Positions 30,561-42,529 of a stretch of 64,000 nt of DNA are shown in pieces. The stretch is from Conchocele bisecta (Eukaryota; Mollusca; Bivalvia; Lucinida; Thyasiridae). The position numbers and the translations under genes were made by a program. Under the pieces are notes generated by a model, which was not told the origin of the DNA, searched no databases, and saw nothing but the letters and a program-made list of their open reading frames with translations. Within the stretch, counting starts at the first letter, position 1; each line of letters opens with the position of its first letter. The DNA is taken from the NCBI GenBank assembly GCA_029237695.1, contig CM055268.1:57373131-57437130 (forward strand), given 5' to 3'.

Positions 30561-33500
30561 TGATATCCACAGCTGTAGGATATTGCCTGCATATCATGCA
30601 TATGGTGGCAATCCTCTACAGCGGGACACCTTATATGACATATACAACCCACAGCTGTAGGATATTGCCTGCATATGGTGGCCATCCTATACAGTGGGGC
30701 ACTTTATATGAATTACACAACCCACAGCTGTAGGATATTGCCTACATATGGTGGCAATCCTCTACAGCTGTACACCGTATATGGCTTACACAACCCACAG
30801 CTGTAGGATATTGGCAACATATGGTGGCAATCCTCTACAGCTGTACACCATATATGGCTTACACAACACACAGCTGTAGGATAATGGCAACATATGGTGG
30901 CAATCCTCTACAGCTGTACACCATATATGGCTTACACAACACACAGCTGTAGGATATTGGCAACATATGGTGGCAATCCTCTACAGCTGTACACCATATA
31001 TGGCTTACATAACACACAGCTGTAGGATAATGGCAACATATGGTGGCAATCCTCTACAGCTGTACACCATATATGGCTTACACAACACACAGCTGTAGGG
31101 TATTGGCAACATATGGTGGCAATCCTCTACAGCGGTACACCGTATGTGGCTTACAAATCCCACAGCTGTAGGATATTGAATAGATATGGTGGCAATCCTC
31201 AGCAGCGGGACACCTTATATGACTGACACAACACACAGCTGTAGCTAGGATGTTGCCTACATATGGTGGCAATCCTCTACAGCTGTACACCGTATATGGC
31301 TTACACAACACACAGCTGTAGACTATTGGCAACATATATGGTGGCAATCCTCTACAGCGGTACACCGTATATGACTTACACAACCCACAGCTGTAGGACA
31401 TTGCTACATATGGTGGCAATCCTCTACAGCGGGTCACCGTATATGGCATTTACACAACACAATAGCTGTAGGATATTGCCCTATATATTGTGGCAATCCT
31501 CTACAGCGTTGTGGCAAATCCTTACTAACAGCGCCTGGGGGCACTATATAATGGCTTACACAACAGCTGTAGGATATTGACCTGCATATGGTGGCAATCC
31601 TCTACAGCGGTACACCGTATATGGGCTACACAACACATCAGCTGTTAGGATATTGCCTATTATATGTGGCATCCTCTACAGCGTTGTGGCAATCCTCCTA
31701 ACAGCGGGGCACCCTTTATATGGAATTGGCCAAAATCCTTAAAGGGGGCACTTTATTGGGCTTACATAACACAGCTGTAGGATATTGCCTGCATATGGTG
31801 GCAATCCTCTACAGCGGGACACCTTATATGACATACACAACCCCACAGCTGTAGGATATTGCCTGCATATGGTGGCCATCCATCATACAGTGGACACTTT
31901 ATATGAATTACACAACCCACAGCTGTAGGATATTGCCTACATTATGGTGGCAATCCTCTACAGCTTGTACACCGTATATGGCTAACACATCCCACAGCTG
32001 TAGGATTATTGGCAACATATGGTGGCAATCCTCTACAGCTGTACACCATATATGGCTTACACAACACACAGCTGTAGGATATTGGCAACCATATGGTGGC
32101 AATCCTCTACAGCGGTACACCGTATGTGGCTTACAAATCCCACAGCTGTAGGATATTGAATAGATATGGTGGCAATCCTCAACAGCGGGACACCTTATAT
32201 GACTGACACAACACAGCTGTAGGATGTTGCCTACATATGTGGCAATCCTCTACAGCTGTACACCGTATATGGCTTACACAACACACAGCTGTAGGATATT
32301 GGCAACATATGGTTGCAATCCTCTACAGCTGTACATATATGGCTTACACAACACACAGCTGCAGGATATTGGCAACATATGGTGGCAATTCTCTACAGCG
32401 GTACACCGTATAGGCTTACACATCCCACCGCTGTAGGATATTGCCTCGTATGGTGGCAATCCTCGACAGCGGGACACCTTATATGACTTACACACACACA
32501 GCTGTATAATATTGCCTACATATGGTGGCAAATCCTACAGCTGTACACCGTATATGGCTTACACAACACACAGCTGTAGAATTTTGGCAACATATGGTGG
32601 CAATCCTCTACAGCGGGGCACTTCATATGACTTGCACAACCCACAGTTGTAGGATATTGCCTACATATGGTGACAATCCTCTACAGCGGTACATCATATA
32701 TGACTTACACAACCCACAGCTGTAGGATATTGCCTGCATATGGTGGCAATCCTCTACAGCGGGGAACTTCATATGACTTGCACAACCCACAGCTGTAGGA
32801 TATTGCCTGCATATAGTGGCAATCCTATACAGTGGTGCACTTTATATGACTTACACAACCCACAGCTGTAGGATATTGGCAACATATGGTGGCAATCCTC
32901 TACAGCGCGACACCTTTTATGACTTACACAACACACAGCTGTAGGATATTGTCTGCATATGGTGGCAATACTCTACAGCGGGACACCTTATATGACTTAC
33001 ACAACACACATCTGTAGGATATTGTCTGCATATGGTGGCAATCCTCTGCAGCTGTACACCATATATGGCTTACACAACCCACAGTTGTAGGATATTGCCA
33101 GCATATGGTGGCAATCCTCTACAGCGGTAGACCGTATATGGCTTACACAACCCACAGCTGTAGGATATTGGCAACATATGGTGGCAATCCTCTACAGCGG
33201 TACACCGTATGACTTACACAACCCACATCTGTAGGATATTGCCTACATATGGTGGCAATCCTCTACAGCAGGACACCTTATACGACTTACACAACCCACA
33301 GCTGTATGATATTGCCTGCATGCCTGCATATGGTGGAACCCTCTACAGTGGGGCACTTCATGACTTACACAACACACAGCTGTAGGATATTGCCTGCATA
33401 TGGTGGCAATCCTCTACAGCGGGGCACTTCGTACGACTTACACAACCCACAGCTGTTGGATATTGCCTACATATGGTGGCAATCCTATACAGCGGGACAC

Positions 33501-33840
33501 TTCGTACGACTTACACAACCCACAGCTGTAGGATATTGCCTACATATGGTGGCAATCCTCTACAGCTGGGCACTTCATATGACTTACACAACCCAAAGCT
33601 ATAGGATATTGCCTACATATGGTGGCAATCCTCTACAGCGGGGCACTTCATGACTTACACAACCCACAGCTGTAGGATATTGCCTACATATGGTGGCAAT
33701 CCTCCACAGCGGGACACTTCGTACGACTTGCACAATCCACAGCTGTATGATATTACCTACATATGGTGGCAATTCTCTACAGCAGGGAACCTTATGTGGC
33801 TTACACAACCCACAGCTGTATATATTGCTTGCATTACTCC
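30560..33840 (+). repeat. Hairpin-monomer satellite array, forward, about 45 copies
   Basis: Monomers of about 68-76 bp: cacagctgtaggatattgcc, tacatatggtggcaatcctc, tacagc, then a variable linker (ggggcacttcatatgactta...cacaaccca). The first two blocks are an imperfect inverted repeat around CATATG (CTGTAGGATATTGCC against GGCAATCCTCTACAG). Positions 31440-31790 are degraded. ORFs in all frames here arise from the repeat and are not genes. Confidence 0.92.
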
Positions 33841-34340
33841 ACAGCTTCATGATCATGGTCAACCAACACTTTCAAGGACATGAACAAATAACACAAATAG
33901 TTTACAATTGATATTTTTACTCAATATTATGTTGCAAGCAAGTTAATTTAATATTATAATATATAACTGAACAGGACAAATTTTAATATCTTTAATCAAC
34001 ATCATATAGGACATCCATATTTAAACGCATATGACAAATATGACTGCTGTTCTTTTGACTAATGTAGTTCTCAGTCTGGGAAGACAGAACACAGAACAAG
34101 GGGAGACACAGAGAAAGGGGAGACAGATAGATAGGAGATGGCGAGGTGGAGACATATAGTGGAGACAGCAAGAGAGATGGGGGGGGGGGGGGGGGGGGGG
34201 GCAGAGAGAGGTGGAGACAGAGGGAGGAGAGTTTGTTTATTTATTGGTGTTTAACGGTCTATCAACAGCCTGACCTAAAATAGGATTTACGACTAATCGC
34301 AATTCAAGTTAATGCGACTTAGTACTGCAGAGATAGAAGG
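33841..34340. repeat. GAGACAGA-rich stretch and poly-G
   Basis: After the array, AT-rich sequence leads to a purine-rich ggagacagagag region (about 34075-34230) with a 23-nt poly-G at 34179-34201, then the start of a tttattggtgtttaacgg SINE (34228-34270). No gene. Confidence 0.6.
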
Positions 34341-35335
34341 TATTTAAAAACTTTAACGCAGATTTCGGCCGGACGGACGCACGGACGGACGTCATTGTGA
34401 TCACTACGTCTCGCTTTCCGCAAGCGGGCTCGACAAACTAGATGGCCGCGGCCTGCATGTCGCGCCTTGTGGCGAGGCATGGACACTAAAAACAAAATAT
34501 ATAGTATAACGAAAAACTTTAATACCAAAAAACTTAACCAACAAACTTAACCAAAAACTTCAAAGTAATTGACCTTGACATTGGGCACAGGGGCGCACGG
34601 GAGGGGGGTAGAATGAAAATAGATGATGATAAACACCCATGTGAAGTCAAGATAATGGGCAGTGTTGCATAGAATAATAACAAAAAACTTTAAAAAAAAC
34701 CTTAAAAAAACCTTTAACCAAAAACTTAAAGTAATTTGACCTTCATTGGGTGGGCCGCAACGGGAGGGGGGTAGGGAAGAAAAATGATGATGATAAACAT
34801 ATGAAGTTTCAATGTTGCAGCAGTTGCAGAGATGTAGTATAACGAAAAACTTTAACCAAACAATTTAACCAAAAACCTTAACCAAAAACTTTAATCAAAA
34901 AACTTTAACCAAAAACTTTAACCAAAGAACTTAACCAAACACTTCAAAGTAATTTGACCTTGACATTGGGCACAGGGGCCGCACGGGAGGGGGTAGAATG
35001 AAAATATAGATGATGATAAACACACATGTGAAGTTTCAAGGTAATAGGCAAAGCAGTTGCAGAGATATAGTATAACGAAAAACTTTAACCAAAAACTTTA
35101 ACCAAAAAACTTAACCAAAAACTTTAACCAAAGAACTTAACCAAAAACTTTAACCAAAAAACTTTAACCAAAAAACTTTAACCAAAGAACTTAACACCAA
35201 AAACTTCAACCAAAAAACTTAACCAAACAACTTAACCAAAAACTTTAACCGGACACACGTACGTACGTACACGTACGTACGTACGCCAAACGGCCGACTA
35301 TATCACGCTTTCCGCAAGCGGGTGCGACAAAAACT
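34341..35335. repeat. 'aaaaactttaacc' minisatellite within a 240-bp repeat
   Basis: Short units (aaaaactttaacc / aaagaacttaacc) alternate with larger blocks containing aatttgaccttgacattggg and tagaatgaaaatagatgatg at about 34565, 34735 and 34955. A (ACGT)n run lies at 35256-35286. Ends with ctttccgcaagcggg. Non-coding. Confidence 0.75.
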
Positions 35336-36600
35336 ATATATTCAGCCCTGAAATCAGAATAATCCTGATCTGGTGAAAGGTCCTCGCCACACCAGAATCG
35401 CTTGGCCCCCTCCCAAAAGCAGTACGATCATTAATAATCTTACTACTTTTATAATGGGCAATAACCCAATTCAACCCCCAGGTAACAAACGAGTCAAAGA
35501 TAATAACGTACCTGAGGGCCAAATCGGGATTCCTATAAGGAGGAGTGAGTGAGTGAATAGGGTTTAACGTCCGCTTTTCTGACATAGAGGTACAAGCCTC
35601 AGGGAGTCTACACGCAGACGGGTCAACGGGGTCATGTCCCGTATCCACCTGTGCGAGGGGGGTAAATCCCAACTTCAGAACAGAATATTTACAATCAAAA
35701 TATATATTCAGTCCTGAAATTAGAACAACCTGATCTGGTGCCAGGCCCTCGCCACACCAGCATCATTTATCCCATCCTCTAAAAGTAATAGGATTAGCCC
35801 TAATCTTACTTTTATATATGGGGCATAGCCTGACTCAACTCTCACATACAAGAAAGCCAAAAATGTACATGAGGGCCAAATCCGGTATAGTGGGTTCCGG
35901 AAAGTATGAACCCAATCGTTAAGCCAGTTTAGTCGCCTTTTACGACAAGCAATGGCTACTGCAGCACTATTCTCAGGATCAGTTGATCCTGCCCCGGTGC
36001 CTGCACGGGGCAGTCTATAAGGAGGAACCCTATCGTTAATTTACGCCGTTGCGTTCGCCCGACCACCACTCACAGGAGACGGAGAGACAGAGAGTGGGGA
36101 GATGGAGACAGAGAGTTTGTTTGTTTGTTTATTAGTGTTTAACGGCCTATCAACAGCTATGGTCATGTAAGGCCGGGCAAACAGGTTCGATCCCATTTTA
36201 ACCTGCTGCATTGGGGGGAAAATCCCAAAATCAGAATGTAATATTTACATAGAGAACAAATATATTCAGCCTTGAAATCAGAATAACCTGACCTGGTGCC
36301 AGGTCCATACCACACCAAGTCACTTGGCCCCTTCCCCTAAAATAGGATTACGAATATTGTAATACTCACATAAGGGGTATAACCAGATTCAACTGTCACA
36401 TACAAAATGCCAAAGACGTATGTGGGGGCCAAACCAGGTCTCCAGTCGGGATTCCGGCAAGGATGAACCCTGATCGTTAAATTACCCATCGTGTGCTCCC
36501 ACCTGCCACCCACCGGTGACAGAGAGAGAAATAGTGGAGACAGAGAGAGAAATGTAGAGAGATGGAGACAATGGGAGGGGAGACGGAGAGCCACATTAGC
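35336..36600 (+). mobile_element. Three 'cggcctatcaacagc' SINE copies
   Basis: Partial copies at 35338-35530 and 35640-36050 and a full one at 36116-36506, starting (GTTT)n-attagtgtttaacggcctat, with aggttcgatcccattttaac (B box GGTTCGATCCC) and ending near gatcgttaaattacccatcg. A purine-rich gagacagagag tail follows (36500-36590). The tRNA-derived origin is inferred from the B box. Confidence 0.7.
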
Positions 36601-38460
36601 AAGTTAACATATATTGTGACACACCATCAAGCTTATCAAAATTGTGATCAGTGTAGATCTTTATCAAAATGTGGACTTGTGCAGTCAGAAAAGGAGTTAA
36701 TAACTGTTTGCTATTGCTATATGTAAAGAGGCTTCTCCGACTGAATGGCTAACAGTGAAGACCCTGACCAAACTTCACAGACGAGAAGGCTGATCTGGAT
36801 CTACACTACACATAGGCCATAAAATCCCATTTGTCATGATGCATCATAAGTATATTCAGCTCTGAAATTGGAATAATCTGATCTGGTGCCATGTCCGTAC
36901 TACAAAAAACTCACTTAGCCCCATTCCCTAAAAGTAATAAGACTAATGTTACTACTCTAAATATTTTTTAAACAAAACAATGTAATAAATAGATAACCAC
37001 CTGCATTTTTGAGTACATAATATATTTCACTCGACAGAAAGGCCACATAATTTGTCCAACTAACTTGTGTTGCACACTCGTTAGTCGACCAAATTAGATG
37101 TCATGGCTGGCTCGTGAAAGATATTTCTTATATCTAACAAATGCTGGTGGTTATTCTCTATTCCTTACATTTCAGCCGGCAGTTTTCCCAAATTTCACAG
37201 TGAGTTACACCACTGGGTTGTGTCGAGCTGAAATTGTTTACACCACTCTTGTGTTTCCTATATATGAAGAAATGATGTCAGTAAAGTCACAATGACAATT
37301 TCCTACAACTAATCAAATCATGTTCTAAGACACATTCTGAATCACACGACAGTTGCCTTCAATATGACCCGCCTTCAGAAATTAGTTTGCACAACTCTTG
37401 TCCATATTTTACGCTTCAATCACTTTGTTTTTGCAAATTATCATGTGTGAAATGTTCATTTAACCAGACGAGCTGATTATCTTGAAATACCTTCGTGATT
37501 GGATCCTACTGCTATACGAACTCGGTTCACTACACTCACTCATTTGTTGAGCGTAAGGACCCAACCACTTGTGCATTATTTCACGATAACCAGCTCAACA
37601 TGTTAAATAACCGATTACATGCATATAGCTAGTTCCTTGTACAATCTATACTGCAACTATTGAACATATTAGAATGTATAAAACAGCAGGTGTCCAGGAT
37701 GAAGATCTAACTTTGTAACAAAATACATATAGAGGATCTTAAATGAGTTTCCATCAGGTATGAGATTTATGAAACGAGTCGCGCACAGTTTATGCACCGA
37801 GCCTGAGGCGAGGTGCATAAAATGGCCGACGAATTTCATAAATCTCATATCAAATGGAAACGAGTTTGACATTCTGTTTATCACACGACTTCCCTCCAAA
37901 GAGCATCCAACGTGGAGATTTCCAATATGTTCAGTACTGAGAGCAGACGCCATTGACTATTTTCGCATCTAGTTAAAAATCTCTGCAGAGAAAAATAGTT
38001 TTAATCCCTGCAAGAAAAATTATTATAAATATGCCATGTAATAATAGGCTCCTATTCTTTGTAAACACTTCATATTACGAAACGAAAGCACATTCAAACA
38101 ATTTCAGTAATTTTAATGAGACGCCGACGCTTCTAATGACGTTTCAAACATGATGACGTCAACGTCAAAACATTGCTTTGTCGCGCCATTACGGATGTCA
38201 TTTGGAACGTCTCCATTTTATTAATTTCACATAACATTGGCACAAAATACGAATACATAATTAGGGCGATGCGGCCAGTCAATCAAATTCTCTACAGGTG
38301 TTATTACACGTGTGCCATATAACATTTATGAACTGGGTTAACACTGTTTTCATGGAATAACACTGTTTTCATGTGATAAATGTAGATATGTAATAGTCAA
38401 AGGAAGTTTTGAACCACTACATTTGACCATATATATACTTTTGTTCCCAAGACTATGCAT
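36601..38460. other. Intergenic sequence, no gene recognised
   Basis: Contains a SINE remnant (36840-36960) and an inverted pair (gagtttccat...gagatttatgaaac at 37744-37773 against gaatttcataaatctc...atggaaacgag at 37830-37865). Short ORFs overlapping the inverted pair appear on both strands, as expected of a foldback. Nothing else is recognised. Confidence 0.45.
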
Positions 38461-38507
38461 GCTGTAGGTACACTTTTTTTCACATGTTCAATGAAAGAGT
38501 TTGTTTG

Positions 38508-38892
38508 TTTGTTTATTGGTGTTTAACGGCCTATCAACAGCTAAGGTCATGTAAGGCCGGGCAAACGGGTTCGATCCCGTTTTAACCTGCTGCATTGGGG
38601 GGAAAATTCCAAAATCAGAACTGAATATTTACATCGAGAAACAATATATTCAGCCCTGAAATTAGAATAACCTGACCTGGTGGCAGGTCCATACCACACC
38701 AAAGTCACTTGGCCCCTTCCCCTAAAATAGGATTACGAACAATCGTAATACTCACATAAGGGGTATAACCAGATTCAACTGTCACATACAAAATGCCAAA
38801 GACGTATGTGAGGGCCAAACCAGGTCTCCAGTCGGAATTCCGGCAAGGATGAACCCCGATCGTTAAATTACCCATCGCTTGCACCCACCTTC
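38508..38892 (+). mobile_element. 'cggcctatcaacagc' SINE, full copy
   Basis: Begins gtttgtttgtttattggtgt, B box cgggttcgatcccgttttaa, body cctgacctggtggcaggtcc, ends near cgatcgttaaattacccatc. Nearly identical to 36116-36506. It lies just downstream of the last candidate exon of the second gene. Confidence 0.75.
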
Positions 38893-39003
38893 CACCCACT
38901 CAAGGAAAAAGAGCTTGTGTAGGGTATTTTGTGTTTTCAGTGTTTCACAACAGGCATCGCGGACAATCCATTTTGCAGGGAAATACTGTAGTTGTTGCTG
39001 TAG

Positions 39004-39173
39004 TCAATGTGGCAACATCGGCACCAAATATGTGACGTTCTGGATCTCCTTAAACAGTTCGCGACATTGTCTCTTGTGCAGCTGGAATTTGTGTTTCCAC
39101 AGATGAATGTACACAATCTGGTTCAGTCTTCTGTACGGGAAAGTTAACACTTTCATCAGATTCAATGTATGGT
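39004..39173 (-). CDS. Candidate terminal coding exon, unrecognised gene
   Basis: Minus strand: an excellent acceptor (tgtctgtgccattcag with a long pyrimidine tract) at 39174, then two bases plus 55 codons to TGA: HTLNLMKVLTFPYRRLNQIV, followed by a very basic stretch (HLWKHKFQLHKRQCRELF) and a stop after LVPMLPH. The two leading bases complete a Tyr codon with the single base left over by the exon at 41125-41250. No known domain is recognised; the composition suggests a basic helical tail. No polyadenylation signal is obvious before the SINE at 38892. Confidence 0.45.
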
Positions 39174-39229
39174 CTGAATGGCACAGACAGGTTGACAGGA
39201 AAAACATTTCCAACAATACCGACATACCA

Positions 39230-39664
39230 TGTAAGAAATTGTCAGTTTGTGTAAGTTGACGAAATTAAACACATTGGTATTTCCGACAGTGTGTAATAAT
39301 TGCATGTTCTACAACAGTGCAGATATTGATATGATGCTGAGGTTAATTTCTGTCGTCTCCAAGGTGTGCAGTGAACTCGCCGTCTTCACCAACACTTCAT
39401 TATGAATGTTCCATCATTTATTATCTGTATGGCCGACCTAAACAAATTAGATGTTTGTAAGCATGGGATTACGGAATACTTGCATGTGAACCATGATCTA
39501 GAGAGGAAAAGGTGAACATATTTAATTGATTGAAAGGCTTTAAATATATTTAACAAGGTCTATTACAGACATGCTAGCAGGGTAGCTGATGATGAAATAG
39601 TATTATACTGTTCAGAAACTTGTAATTAAAGTCATTTCAGAGACGGAAATAGACTAGTATTAGG
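39230..39664. other. Intron of candidate gene, nothing recognised
   Basis: Unique-looking AT-rich sequence between the candidate terminal exon and the minisatellite. No open exon with good borders was found. Confidence 0.35.
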
Positions 39665-41065
39665 TCAAACCCTATCTGTGTAGTGTAGAGACTCACCTGT
39701 CTGTGTAGTGTAGGGACTCACCTGTTTGTGTAGTGTAGGGACTCACTTGTATGTGTAGTGTAGGGATTCACATGTATGTGTAGTGTAGGGATTCACCTGT
39801 ATGTGTAGTGTAGGGATTCACCTGTATGTGTAGTGTAGGGACTCACCTGTCTATGTAGTGTAAAGACTCACCTGTATGTGTAGTGCAGGGATTCACCTGT
39901 ATGTGTAGTGTAGGGACTCACCTGTATGTGTAGTGTATGTATTCACTTGTATGTGTATTGTAGGGATTCACCTGTCTGTGTAGTCACTAGTGTAGGGACT
40001 CACCTGTATGTGTAGTGTAGGGATTCACCTGTATGTGTAGTGTATGGACTCACTTGTATGTGTAGTGTAGGGATTCACATGTATGTGTAGTGTAGGGATT
40101 CACCAGTATGTGTAGTGTAGGGACTCACCTGTCTATGTAGTGTAAAGACTCACCTGTATGTGTAGTGCAGGGATTCACCTGTATGTGTAGTGTAGGAACT
40201 CACCTGTCTGTGTAGTGTAGGGATTCACCTGTATGTATAGTATATGGACTCACCTGTCTGTAGTGTAGGGACTCACTTGTATGTGTAGTGTAGGGATTTA
40301 CCTGTATGTGTAGTGTAGGGATTCACCTGTCTGTGTAGTGTAGGGACTCACCTGTCTGTGTAGTGTAAAGACTCACCTGTTTGTGTAGTGTATGGTCTCA
40401 CCTGTCTGCGTAGTGCAGGGATTCACCTGTATGTGTAGTGTATGGACTCACCTGTCTGTGTAGTGTAGGATCCACCTGTCTGGGTAGTGTAGGGACTCAC
40501 CTGTCTATGTAGTGTAGGGACTCACCTGTATGTGTAGTGTAGGGACTCACCTGTATGTGTAGTGTATGGATCCACCTGTATGTGTAGTGTATGGACTCAC
40601 CTGTCTGTGTAATGTAGGATCCACCTGTCTGTGTAGTGTAGGGACCCACTTGTCTGGGTAGTGTAAATATCCACCTGTATGGGTAGTGTAGGGACCCACC
40701 TGTCTGGGTAGTGTAAATATCCACCTGTATGGGTAGTGTAGGGACCCACCTGTCTGGGTAGTGTAAATATCCACCTGTATGGGTAGTGTAGGGACCCACC
40801 TGTCTGGGTAGTGTAAATATCCACCTGTCTGGGTAGTGTAAAGATCCACCTGTCTGGGTAGTGTAGGGACCCACCTGTCTGGGTAGTGTAGGGACCAACC
40901 TGTGTGTATAGTGTAGGGACCAACTTGTATGTATAGTGTAGGGGCACACCTGTCTGGGTAGTGTAGGGACTCACCTGTTTGTATAGTGTAAAGATCCACC
41001 TGTGTGTGTAGTCTAGGGACTCACCTGTCTGTGTAGTGTAGGGACTCACCTGTCTGGGTATTGTA
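39665..41065. repeat. 25-bp minisatellite, about 56 copies
   Basis: Unit tgtgtagtgtagggactcac plus ctgta, with variants (gggattcac, aagactcac, gatccac, ggacccac). The part 40497-41049 read on the minus strand is free of stop codons in all three frames because 25 is not divisible by three and the unit lacks stops; these ORFs (TQTGGSLHYPDRW-like) are not evidence of a gene. It would lie inside the intron between the candidate exons at 39173 and 41125. Confidence 0.93.
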
Positions 41066-41124
41066 GAATCACGACAAGACTAAGATGAAGTGCATGTAAG
41101 TATTTTTCATCAGTTAATACTTAC

Positions 41125-41250
41125 ATAACGTTCTGCGTTGTCTTGGCCCATACTGGACACCCAATTCTGAACTTCTATGATAACATCTCAGATCGGTGAG
41201 GAATGACACGTCTGTTCGGAAATGTGCTTTATCAGGCATGGATCCAGGGG
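41125..41250 (-). CDS. Candidate internal exon, unrecognised gene
   Basis: Minus strand, acceptor ggtatatcacag and donor TTAT|gtaagtatt. One frame is open throughout: two bases, PGSMPDKAHFRTDVSFLTDL, RCYHRSSELGVQYGPRQRRT, L, then one base. The phase matches the exon at 39173-39004 exactly. Only one of three frames is open. The product is not recognised. Confidence 0.45.
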
Positions 41251-41259
41251 CTGTGATAT

Positions 41260-42200
41260 ACCTGTATAGTTAGAAATAAACAGAGCCTGTTTCATTGATG
41301 ATTGTAACTCACCGCTAACCCACTGGGTTATGGTCACTCAAATGACCCAGAATAGCTATCAATGTCAGGAAGCCACTAATGAACTTTAGCCAACATCTGA
41401 CTAATGTAACAGGATGTATGAAAAATTTTGACGTACATCCAAGTTTTGAAGGATGTGACATATATTATAAGAAAGTATGTGAAGGTCACCTGAATGATCC
41501 AGGATGGTTTGGTATCAATGTAAGCAAGCTACTTACTAATGAAGTTTGTCGAACATCCGACTAATGTATGAGGAGATACGCGAAATTTGGAAGTACAACC
41601 AAAGTTTTGACGTCGTAAATTACATTATTTTGAGTAAAGTAGGTCAAGGTCATCAAATGACCCAGTGTGGTTAGCTATTAATGTCAGGAACTATGATAAT
41701 GTTTTGTGACAGTCCAACTAACTTATGACGGACATGGCCTACATTTCGAGAAAAGTAGGTCAGATCACCAGGGAGGGGGTTAGGTATCAAAGTCTAGGAA
41801 GCTGTTTTGAACGTTAAACCATATTATGGCCAGCAGCAATCAACAATATGCATTAGAAGAAAACAAGAACTGGCATTGTTAAACGAAGCTAATCCCGTCA
41901 CCGGCAGTCTTGATAATACAAAAAGAAAACAACAACCAAATTAAGTCCTTGACCTTGGGCGGTCGGACGTGGGTCATATGCAAAGCAAAGCACCACCCCG
42001 AGACACACATTGTGGCCAAATATCATTAAAATCGGTGAAGCTGTTTATTATTCAACTAGATGGCCGCGGCCTGCATGTCGCGCCGCCGAGGCTTTGATAG
42101 CATACCAAAAAACTTTAACCCGGACGCACGTATGTATGTACACCAATGTGGCGACTATAATTATCACGCTGTCCGCATGCGGGCGCGACAAAAATTAAAA
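41260..42200. repeat. Dispersed repeats with TCAAGGTCA blocks
   Basis: Positions 41330-41830 hold related units with aaatgacccag, gtcaggaa and taggtcaaggtcat. Positions 41865-42190 match the repeat at 6590-7000 without its foldback, ending with gctgtccgcatgcgggcgcg. The small ORFs are repeat-derived. Confidence 0.6.
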
Positions 42201-42296
42201 GTTACAAACGCCGCAGACAAGCACATACACACATGGACGAATGCTACATCTCTCTTAAAAAGGAATCGAGTGCTTTCCAACTCACTTCATAATGCT

Positions 42297-42468
42297 TCAT
42301 AACTGACAGTCTGCCGTCTTCAGTCGTTCTTTCCTCCTTCTATGCCGGTATTTTCCATATAGTCGTACACCATCGTCGCCAGCATCACAAATGGAATCCC
42401 ATCGTGTTCTCTTCTTTCTGGACAACTTGTCTTGCCAGAGAATTTTTAATTTGTCCCAGCAAACACAT
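42297..42468 (-). CDS. Candidate coding exon, unrecognised gene
   Basis: Minus strand, strong acceptor (ctttactttcag) at 42469, then one base and 56 codons to TGA: CVCWDKLKILWQDKLSRKKR, TRWDSICDAGDDGVRLYGKY, RHRRRKERLKTADCQL. Two readings are possible. It may be a terminal exon as drawn. Alternatively a weak donor (GATG|gtgtac) after CDAGDD would leave one base that joins the exon at 41250 in phase, forming a four-part gene with 41125-41250 and 39004-39173. No domain recognised; strongly basic near the C-terminus. Confidence 0.45.
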
Positions 42469-42529
42469 CTGAAAGTAAAGACAAATCATGAGTTGGGTAT
42501 GCAATATTATACCATTACGGTGTCCTGCC

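Noticed and set aside
30590..33860. Many ORFs with LPPYVGNI/MVAILYSG-type peptides, here and at 42.6-48 kb and 59.6-60.9 kb
   Set aside because: All are frames through the hairpin satellite and appear on both strands at the same places.
35256..35286. (ACGT)n run as a possible regulatory palindrome
   Set aside because: It is a simple repeat at the end of a minisatellite, with no supporting context.
39097..39260. Alternative minus-strand frame (WYVGIVGNVFPVNLS...)
   Set aside because: It runs through the pyrimidine tract of the acceptor at 39174 and stops inside the candidate exon; the phase-matched frame is preferred.
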